Source of the DNA: Lysobacter arenosi
GTDB taxonomy: Bacteria; Pseudomonadota; Gammaproteobacteria; Xanthomonadales; Xanthomonadaceae
Direction of reading: 5' to 3'
NCBI RefSeq assembly: GCF_016613475.2
Contig: NZ_CP071517.1
Location: 930,001 to 994,000, forward strand
DNA length: 64,000 bases
Position 1 is the stretch's first letter; each line of letters opens with the position of its first letter. Under the pieces are notes generated by a model. That model made no database searches, was not told the origin of the DNA, and worked only from the letters and a program-made list of their open reading frames with translations. The position numbers and the translations under genes were made by a program. This document shows positions 57,919 through 64,000 of the stretch, piece by piece.

Positions 57919-58833
57919 CTACTTCGCCTTCTTTGCAGCCTTGCGCCTGGCCGGTGCCTGCTCTCGATCAGCCTGGTCTTCCTCGACGGCCTGCTTGGGT
58001 GGTTTGCGTGCGCGTGTCGCCGACTGGGTCGCGACCTTGCCTTTGGCCGCGGGCGCCGCACCCTTCTTCTCCAGGCTCGCACGCAGCGCTTCCATGAGGT
58101 CGATGATCTGCGCGCCGCCACCGGGTTCTTCGGCCACGGTGATCTGCTCGCCTTCGACCTTGCGCTGGATCGCCTCCTCGACGCGCTCGCTGACCTCGTC
58201 CTTGTAGGCGGCCGGATCGAAGCGGCTGGAGGCCTGCTGGTCGATCAGTTGCTGGGCCAGCTTTAGCTCGGCATCGCGGACGTCCGTCTTGGGGATGTCG
58301 AGGTCGCCGATCGAGCGCACCTCGTTGGCATACAGCAGCTGCTGCATGACCAGGCCGTCGTCGACGGGGCGGATCATCACGATGTGCTGCTTGCCGTGCG
58401 ATGCCCAGGTGCCGACCGCGCAGCGCTTGGATTCGCGCAGCGCCTTGGCGAACAGCGCGTACGGCTTGGCGCCGCCCTTGTCGGGAGCCAGGTAGTAGGC
58501 CTTGTCGAAGTAGACCGGGTCGATCGAGGAGATCGGCACGAACTCGGTGATGTCGGCACTGTGCGTGCCGGCTTCCTCGAGCGCCTTGAGCTCCTCGGGC
58601 GTGAACATGACGTACTGGTCCTTGGCGAACTCGTAGCCCTTCACGATGTCGTTACGCGCGACCGGGATTTCCTCGCGCGCGCAGATGTACTGCTGCTTCA
58701 GGCGCGATCCGCAGCCCTTGTGCAGCAGGTTGAAGGAGATCGAGTGGCTGGACTCGGTGGCCGAGTACAGCTTCACCGGGATGGATACCAGACCGAATGA
58801 AACGGTCAGCGACGCAATCGAACGTGCAGCCAT
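57919..58833 (-). CDS. ku: Non-homologous end-joining protein Ku
   Basis: 304 residues. A bacterial Ku core covers 1-255: SLTVSFGLVSIPVKLYSATE at the N-terminus, a Cys pair region HKGCGSRLKQQYIC, and DAELKLAQQLIDQ near 190. A Lys/Arg/Ala-rich C-terminal tail (about 255-304) probably binds DNA. Ku dimers encircle broken DNA ends and recruit LigD. The gene starts 20 bases after the ligD stop and continues into the MerR-TPR gene, forming a three-gene operon. Confidence 0.96.
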   Translation of the reverse strand: MAARSIASLTVSFGLVSIPVKLYSATESSHSISFNLLHKGCGSRLKQQYICAREEIPVARNDIVKGYEFAKDQYVMFTPEELKALEEAGTHSADITEFVPISSIDPVYFDKAYYLAPDKGGAKPYALFAKALRESKRCAVGTWASHGKQHIVMIRPVDDGLVMQQLLYANEVRSIGDLDIPKTDVRDAELKLAQQLIDQQASSRFDPAAYKDEVSERVEEAIQRKVEGEQITVAEEPGGGAQIIDLMEALRASLEKKGAAPAAKGKVATQSATRARKPPKQAVEEDQADREQAPARRKAAKKAK

Positions 58834-58853
58834 GACTGCCTCCGGGAGGGACG

Positions 58854-61568
58854 TCAGGCGGGGCCACCCGCCAGGGCGCTCGCCAGGTCCTGCTTGCGTT
58901 CCAGGGCGTCGCTCCAGCGATCACCCGTGCGGGACAGACGCTTTACCACATCCGGGATCCTGAAGTCGAGCGGGTGCGCGTCGGCCAGTTCGTCCCAGGT
59001 CAGCGGCATCGACACCGGCGCGCCGGGCTCGCCGCGTGGCGAGTAGGCCACGTTCAAGGTCTTGCCGCGCACGTTCATGTTGTGGTCCATGAAGATCTTG
59101 CCGGTGCGCTTGGGCACGCTCCAGTCCATGGTGATGTCCTTGGGGTGCTGGCGCATGAGGTGGCGGCTGACCAGTTCCGACACGTGCCGGGCGGCATCGA
59201 AGTCGAGCGTGCGCCGGATCGGCACGAACACGTGCAGGCCGGTCTTGCCGGATGTCTTCACGATCGGCTGCAGCGACATGCCAAGCAGCAGTTCGCGCAA
59301 CCAGAACGCGACCTGCTTGCCTTTCTCGAAGGCCACGGTGTTGAGCTCCGGCTCGGCGCCCTTGGCCTCCTTGCCCGAGTAGATATAGGGGTCGATGTCG
59401 AACACGACATAGTCCGGGTAGTTCAGCACCGACGCTTCCATCGCTTCCAGCGAGCTGTCGTAGTCGGTCGACGTGGATATTGCATCCGGCCCCGGACGTG
59501 CACGCGAATGCCAGACGTGGAACTCCAGCGTGCCCGACTGCGCCAGCCACAGCAGCGTGGGCAGGTTGTTGCACAGCAGGTACTCGTGGTCCTCGTCCTT
59601 GTGCGCCGAATAGACATTCACCGTCTCGACGAAGTCCGGTCGCTCCTGCTTCCAGTGCTTCTGGAAAAAGCGCTGGCCACCGATGCCATCGGGCATGCGG
59701 ATCATCGTCAGTGGCCGGTCGGCGAGATGGGGCAGCATCAACGGCGCGACGTGGGTCAGGTAGCGCAGCAGGTCGCGTTTGCTCAGCGCCGGTTGCTGCA
59801 AGGCTTCGACCGCGGGCCAGTAGACGCGGTCGAGGTGGGTCAGGCGGATGCGCTGGTCGCCGACGGCGAGGTCGAAGGCGTTCTTCGGATTGTCGAGTGC
59901 TGCCAGGATGTCGTCGGCGCCACTGGCGGGTCGGCGCGCTTCGACGTTGCTGCGTCGCTTAGCGGATTGCGCGACCGCCAGCGGATCGACACGTTTGACC
60001 GTGCGTGCTTCGATGTCGTCGCGCAGGCGGACGAACGTCGGCGCCCGCAGCGATCCGTCTTCGGTCCACTGCTGGTAGTTGATCTCGGCGACCAGTTCGG
60101 GCTTTACCCAAGTGACCGGGCCGTTGACCACTGGCGTTTCAGCAAACGGGCAAACGTCTACATGCAGCGGCTCCAGTCGCGCCAGCACCTGCTTGAGCGC
60201 GCGCTCGTCGAACCCCGAACCGACGTGCGAGGCGTGGCGCAGCTTGCCCTTGTCCCAGTAGCCGACCAGTAGCGCACCGAGTTTCCCGCGCCCGCCCTTG
60301 CCGCGGGTGTATCCACCGATGACGAACTCGGCGCTGTGCGTCGGCTTGATCTTCAGCCACGACGGCGAGCGCCGGCCGGCCTCGTAGACGCTGTCCTTGT
60401 GCTTGCCGACCACGCCCTCGAAGCCACTGGCGAGCGCGGCGTCCTGCAGCGCGGCGCCATCGTCGGCCGCATGCACCAGGTGGATCAGCGGCGACGGCAG
60501 CAGGCATTGCGCGAGGTAACGACGGCGGTCCCGGTAGGGCGTCCGGCGCAGGTCGATGCCTTCGAAGTGCAGCAGGTCGAAGGCGTAGAAGAGGGTGGGA
60601 CTGGCGCGATCGGCGGCGGCGATCTCACGCTCGCCCTTGAGCTGAAAGCGGTTCTGCAATGCGTTGAAGGAGGGTTTGCCATTGCCGTCGAAGGCCACCA
60701 GCTCACCGTCGAGGATCAGGCCGCTGTGTGCCTGCTCGCGCAGCTCGGCGGCCAGGCGCGGGAACGTCGCGGCCAGCTCGAGGCCGCGCCGCGAACGGAT
60801 GCGGACGCCGTTGCTGTCGACGAATGCGAGCGCGCGGTAGCCGTCCAGCTTCGGCTCCCATAGCCAGTCCGGACTCTGCAAGGGTGCATCGCCGATTTCG
60901 GCGAGCATCGGCTGCAGCTTCTCCGGCATGACGGTCAGTTCTCCGTGCGGGGCCAGTCGCGTCGCCGGCATCCGGTGCACCGGCGCGACCTTGAGGTCGC
61001 GGACGGTAAATCCGGACAGCACCGATCGGTCCTGTGCGGTGACATCGGCCGTGGTGACGAAGCGATCTTTGTGCTTGATCAGCAACCAGGTCTTCGGGTC
61101 CTTGGTGCGCACCAGCGCGAACGAGCCTTTCAGCTTCTCGCCGCGCAGCTGGATGCTCAGCTTGCCGGCGTCGATGCCTTCGCGCACGCGGCGCTCGGCT
61201 TCGGCGCGGTCATGGAATGCGGTGCCGCCCTCGTCGGGGCTGTAGACGCCGCAGTCCCACACGATCACTTCGCCGGAGCCGTACTGGCCCGGCGGAATCA
61301 CGCCCTCGAACGAGGCGTAGTCGTAGGGATGGTCCTCGACGAACACCGCCAGGCGCTTCTCGGCGGGGTCCAGCGACGGCCCTTTCGGCACGGCCCAGGA
61401 CTTGAGCACGCCGTCGCACTGCAGACGGAAGTCGTAATGCAGCGCCCGCGCCAGATGCTGCTGGACCACGAACAATAGCGGCCCGCTGCCGCCCTCGACG
61501 GCCACCGGCGGCGGTTCCGGGGTGGCTTCGAAGCGTCGCTTGGCGGAATATTCGCTGAGCTTTGCCAT
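58854..61568 (-). CDS. ligD: Multifunctional DNA ligase D
   Basis: 904 residues with three domains in the order phosphoesterase-ligase-polymerase. The 3'-phosphoesterase covers about 20-185 (HLARALHYDFRLQ; HPYDYASFEGVIPPGQYG). The ATP-dependent ligase covers about 215-530, with the adenylated Lys in EPKLDGYRAL near 239. The polymerase/primase covers about 600-890, with the acidic FDIDPY motif near 720 and SGKTGLHVFVP near 765. This is the Pseudomonas-type order. The protein repairs double-strand breaks with Ku. ATG at 61568 is only 25 bases from the divergent DUF72 start, so the two promoters must overlap. Confidence 0.97.
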   Translation of the reverse strand: MAKLSEYSAKRRFEATPEPPPVAVEGGSGPLLFVVQQHLARALHYDFRLQCDGVLKSWAVPKGPSLDPAEKRLAVFVEDHPYDYASFEGVIPPGQYGSGEVIVWDCGVYSPDEGGTAFHDRAEAERRVREGIDAGKLSIQLRGEKLKGSFALVRTKDPKTWLLIKHKDRFVTTADVTAQDRSVLSGFTVRDLKVAPVHRMPATRLAPHGELTVMPEKLQPMLAEIGDAPLQSPDWLWEPKLDGYRALAFVDSNGVRIRSRRGLELAATFPRLAAELREQAHSGLILDGELVAFDGNGKPSFNALQNRFQLKGEREIAAADRASPTLFYAFDLLHFEGIDLRRTPYRDRRRYLAQCLLPSPLIHLVHAADDGAALQDAALASGFEGVVGKHKDSVYEAGRRSPSWLKIKPTHSAEFVIGGYTRGKGGRGKLGALLVGYWDKGKLRHASHVGSGFDERALKQVLARLEPLHVDVCPFAETPVVNGPVTWVKPELVAEINYQQWTEDGSLRAPTFVRLRDDIEARTVKRVDPLAVAQSAKRRSNVEARRPASGADDILAALDNPKNAFDLAVGDQRIRLTHLDRVYWPAVEALQQPALSKRDLLRYLTHVAPLMLPHLADRPLTMIRMPDGIGGQRFFQKHWKQERPDFVETVNVYSAHKDEDHEYLLCNNLPTLLWLAQSGTLEFHVWHSRARPGPDAISTSTDYDSSLEAMEASVLNYPDYVVFDIDPYIYSGKEAKGAEPELNTVAFEKGKQVAFWLRELLLGMSLQPIVKTSGKTGLHVFVPIRRTLDFDAARHVSELVSRHLMRQHPKDITMDWSVPKRTGKIFMDHNMNVRGKTLNVAYSPRGEPGAPVSMPLTWDELADAHPLDFRIPDVVKRLSRTGDRWSDALERKQDLASALAGGPA

Positions 61569-61593
61569 GTCGGGTCACCGAAGGGTTCGGATC

Positions 61594-62319
61594 ATGACTG
61601 CACGACTGCTGGTGGGTGCGAGCGGCTATTCCTACAAGGAATGGAAGGGCGACTTCTATCCCGCGACCATCAAGCCCGACGCCATGCTGGCCTGGTACGC
61701 GCAGCGCCTGCCCACGGTCGAGATCAACAATACCTTCTACCGGATGCCCAGGGTGTCGATGCTGGAGGAGTGGGGGCAGGCGACTCCGGAGCACTTCCGC
61801 TTCGCGATCAAGGCCTCGCGCAACATCACCCACGAGGCGCGACTGAAGGCCGAGGAGGCCAGCCAGCCACTGGCCTATCTTTACGACCACCTGCAGGCAC
61901 TGGGCGACAAGCGCGGCCCGGTGCTGTTCCAGCTGCCGCCGTTCCTGAAGAAGGACCTGCCGCGCCTGGTCGCTTTCCTGCAGTTGCTGCCCGCGGACCA
62001 TCGGGCCGTGTTCGAGTTCCGCAACGACAGCTGGTTCGATGACGACGTCTACGAGGCATTGCGCGGCGCCGGCGCGACGCTGTGCCTGTCCGAGCGCGAG
62101 GACGCGACACCGCCGCCGCTGCTGGAAACCTCGTCGTGGGGGTATGTGCGGTTGCGCCTGGAACGCTATACCGGCCACGACCTGGCGCGCTGGGTGGAGC
62201 GGCTCAACGCGACGGCATGGGAGGATGTCCATGTCTACTTCATGCACGAACCGACCGCGCCGGAATATGCGCGGACATTGATGGAGCTTGCGGCCGTGCA
62301 GGAGGGCAGGGAGACATGA
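61594..62319 (+). CDS. DUF72 family protein (YecE-like)
   Basis: 241 residues. Family landmarks: LLVGASGYSYKEWKGDFYP at the N-terminus, VEINNTFYRMP near 43, FAIKASRNITHEAR near 70, LFQLPPFLKKD near 110 and the C-terminal VYFMHEPTAPEYARTLMEL. DUF72 proteins have a TIM-barrel-like fold with conserved charged residues but no settled function. AAGGG precedes ATG at 61594. The stop overlaps the next gene start (ATGA). It is divergent from ligD; DUF72 genes near end-joining ligases occur elsewhere, but a functional link is not shown. Confidence 0.92.
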   Translation: MTARLLVGASGYSYKEWKGDFYPATIKPDAMLAWYAQRLPTVEINNTFYRMPRVSMLEEWGQATPEHFRFAIKASRNITHEARLKAEEASQPLAYLYDHLQALGDKRGPVLFQLPPFLKKDLPRLVAFLQLLPADHRAVFEFRNDSWFDDDVYEALRGAGATLCLSEREDATPPPLLETSSWGYVRLRLERYTGHDLARWVERLNATAWEDVHVYFMHEPTAPEYARTLMELAAVQEGRET

Positions 62320-62987
62320 CCGATCCGGTGAGCATCGTTGTCGAATCAGGCGAGCAGGTCTCCGGCCTGCTGCAGGCACCTTCCGATGCATTGGCGTGCT
62401 ACGTGCTTGCCCATGGAGCAGGTGCAGGAATGACCCATGCGTTCATGGCGGCGGTGGCCGACGGACTGGCCGAGCGATCGGTGGCCACGCTCCGCTATCA
62501 GTTCCCCTACATGGAGCGCGGTTCACGCAGGCCCGATACGCCGAAGCTGGCGCAGGCGACCGTGCGCGCCGCAGTGGCGGAAGCGTCGCGGCGAATGCCC
62601 GGAACGCCGTTGATTGCCGGCGGCAAGTCGTTCGGCGGACGCATGACCTCGCAGGCACAAGCGGCCTTACCCTTGCCGGGCGTGCTCGGACTGGCGTTCA
62701 TCGGCTTTCCGTTGCACCCGGCGGGCAAGCCTTCGGACGATCGCGCCGACCATCTCGCGCAGGTCTCGGTACCGATGCTGTTCCTGCAAGGCACGCGCGA
62801 TGAACTGGCCAGCCTCGAGCTGCTGCAGCCAGTGGTGGACCGGCTGCAGGCCCTGGCGACATTGCAGCTGTTCGCCGATGGCGATCACTCCTTCCACGTA
62901 CCGGCACGCAGCGGGCGCAAGGATTCGCAGGTGATGGCGGAACTTCTGGACGTGCTGGCGAAGTGGATCGGCTCGGTGGTGCGGTAG
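62316..62987 (+). CDS. Alpha/beta hydrolase of the KANL3/Tex30-like (dienelactone-hydrolase-like) group
   Basis: 223 residues. Features: YVLAHGAGAGMTHAFM near 29 (oxyanion hole), nucleophile GGKSFGGRM near 103, LFLQGTRDELA near 158 with the acid, and DGDHSFHVPARSG near 192 with the catalytic His. This layout is typical of the small KANL3/Tex30-type hydrolases. The substrate is unknown. It overlaps the DUF72 gene by 4 bases, so the two are translationally coupled. It is convergent with the short-chain dehydrogenase gene, with only 7 bases between the stops. Confidence 0.9.
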   Translation: MTDPVSIVVESGEQVSGLLQAPSDALACYVLAHGAGAGMTHAFMAAVADGLAERSVATLRYQFPYMERGSRRPDTPKLAQATVRAAVAEASRRMPGTPLIAGGKSFGGRMTSQAQAALPLPGVLGLAFIGFPLHPAGKPSDDRADHLAQVSVPMLFLQGTRDELASLELLQPVVDRLQALATLQLFADGDHSFHVPARSGRKDSQVMAELLDVLAKWIGSVVR

Positions 62988-62994
62988 CAGGCGG

Positions 62995-63894
62995 TCAATG
63001 CGCCGTGCGCGGCACCAGCAGGTCCGACAATCCCACGCGGTGCAGCATCTCGGCGCGCAGCCGGTCGGTCACCGTGAAGCCGACGTCGGCACCGTCCGCG
63101 GCGGGGTCGACGTGGACGCGGAACGGTCGCTTGCCGACGGGCATCGCCACCGCATCGACGATCGCTTCCGCCACCAGCGACGCATCAGCGTCGGCCGGCA
63201 CTATCTCGGCAAAGGCCTGCTGGATCTGTCCGCCGAATCCGGCATACGGGCCGGCGTCGTACTCGGCGGCTCGTGCCTCGTCGTCTGGCTGGCCGCTGTG
63301 GGCGAAGTGGTTGGTGCCGCTGGTGAACGCGCCGGGCACGATGATCGAGGTCTCGATGCCCCAGCGCGAAAGCTCGCGTGCGTACTGCACGGCGATCGCA
63401 TCCATTGCGGCCTTGGCGCCGAAGTAGGGCGCCAGGTACGGCGGCGTGCCGCCGGCGACACTGCTGCTGGACACCCACACCACCAGGCCGCTGTGCTGGC
63501 GACGCAGGTGTGGCAAGGCGGCGCGGTTGACGCGTTGCGTGCTCAGCACGTTGACGTCGTACATCTGCGCGTACTGCTCCGGCGTGAATGCCTCGGCCGG
63601 GCCGAACATCATGTGGCCGGCGTTGTGGATCAGCACGTCTATGCGGCCGGTCTCGGCGATGACCTGAGCGATCGCCTGGTCGACCGAATCCTGCGACTGC
63701 ACGTCCATCTCGCCGGTGCGCAGGTCGACGCCGTTCTCGTTGGAGAAGGCCTTCATCTGCTCGACGACCGTGGCGTTGCGGCCGGTGGTGTTACGCATCG
63801 AGGCGTAGACGGTGTGTCCGGCCCTGGCGAGCGCTTCAGCGGTGAGGCGACCAAAGCCGCTGGAGGCGCCGGTGATGACGATGACGTTGTTCAT
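62995..63894 (-). CDS. Short-chain dehydrogenase/reductase
   Basis: 299 residues. Rossmann motif TGASSGFG at 8-15, NAG near residue 91, catalytic Ser in VSSSSVAGG near 143 and YFGAK near 157 (Tyr and Lys). The segment after residue 190 and the C-terminal tail are longer than in minimal SDRs. The coenzyme is probably NADP or NAD; the substrate is unknown. It lies just downstream of a second SDR gene that runs off the window, so a small redox operon is likely. Confidence 0.9.
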   Translation of the reverse strand: MNNVIVITGASSGFGRLTAEALARAGHTVYASMRNTTGRNATVVEQMKAFSNENGVDLRTGEMDVQSQDSVDQAIAQVIAETGRIDVLIHNAGHMMFGPAEAFTPEQYAQMYDVNVLSTQRVNRAALPHLRRQHSGLVVWVSSSSVAGGTPPYLAPYFGAKAAMDAIAVQYARELSRWGIETSIIVPGAFTSGTNHFAHSGQPDDEARAAEYDAGPYAGFGGQIQQAFAEIVPADADASLVAEAIVDAVAMPVGKRPFRVHVDPAADGADVGFTVTDRLRAEMLHRVGLSDLLVPRTAH

Positions 63895-63956
63895 GGAATT
63901 CTCCCGGGTGCATCAGGCGCGTCGCCGCGATGCACCGCGAATGTGTGGATTGATGT

Positions 63957-64000
63957 TCAGATGATCCCGCCGTTGGCGCGCAGGACCTGGCCGTTGATCC
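63957..64000 (-). CDS. C-terminal end of a second short-chain dehydrogenase (truncated by window)
   Basis: Only about 14 codons are visible on the minus strand, reading INGQVLRANGGII before the stop. This is the classic C-terminal tetramer-interface end of SDR enzymes (G-Q-x-L-R-x-N-G-G). The rest of the gene lies beyond the right edge. The gap of 62 bases to the downstream SDR suggests cotranscription. Confidence 0.7.
   Translation of the reverse strand, partial: INGQVLRANGGII

Overview
The window is about two-thirds GC, with strong G/C preference at third codon positions. Its gene content and order point to a gammaproteobacterium of the Xanthomonadaceae/Lysobacteraceae, most like Lysobacter or a near relative. 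The clearest markers are the rpf (DSF quorum-sensing) genes beside acnA and acnB, the clpS-clpA / infA / aat block, and the trxB-ald-ftsK-lolA-rarA block. No rRNA, tRNA, CRISPR array or insertion sequence was recognised.

Layout. 1-10.3 kb: the end of rpfC faces rpfF and rpfB (DSF synthesis). These are followed by a small lipoprotein, acnA, an AbrB/VapC toxin-antitoxin pair and acnB. 10.4-13.4 kb: hflD, mnmA, a Nudix hydrolase and a YbjN-like exported protein. 13.4-19.6 kb: clpS, clpA, infA, aat, a GNAT-like acyltransferase and trxB (N-degron proteolysis, translation start, thiol redox). 19.6-26.5 kb: a candidate small RNA, ald, ftsK, lolA, an exported protein of unknown function and rarA.

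26.5-32.0 kb is the most unusual part. It encodes a secreted glycine-rich protein, a small exported protein, a periplasmic C39-type cysteine peptidase, a second small exported protein, and an outer-membrane beta-barrel with an N-terminal coiled coil. The order and families resemble the Pseudomonas Fap functional-amyloid operon (FapC-D-E-F). Both small proteins carry a DMRGG motif whose hydrophobic spacing matches the double-glycine signals cut by C39 peptidases, and the peptidase gene lies between them. A sigma-54-like promoter and an IHF-like site precede the first gene.

32.2-35.7 kb: a DUF4136 lipoprotein, an alpha/beta-hydrolase lipoprotein and a GumB/Wza-type export lipoprotein. 35.9-52.1 kb, minus strand: an exopolysaccharide cluster of the Wzx/Wzy type. 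It has a priming transferase fused to a degenerate UDP-GlcNAc 2-epimerase-like domain, a GumC/Wzc tyrosine autokinase broken by a one-base insertion, a low-molecular-weight tyrosine phosphatase, a flippase, an EpsG-like polymerase, two glycosyltransferases, a pyruvyl transferase, an asparagine-synthase-like enzyme, two right-handed beta-helix proteins and a YdcF protein.

52.1-64 kb: a stand-alone LigD-type polymerase, a small membrane protein, pirin with a divergent LysR regulator, a DoxX protein ending in poly-Glu, an alpha/beta hydrolase, a MerR/TPR protein, Ku and full-length LigD (non-homologous end joining), a DUF72 protein, a second hydrolase and short-chain dehydrogenases. The last of these is cut by the window end.

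Together the window links cell-cell signalling (Rpf), two probable biofilm-matrix systems (Fap-like fibre and exopolysaccharide) and housekeeping functions. A regulatory link between Rpf and the matrix loci is inference from family knowledge and is not shown by the sequence.
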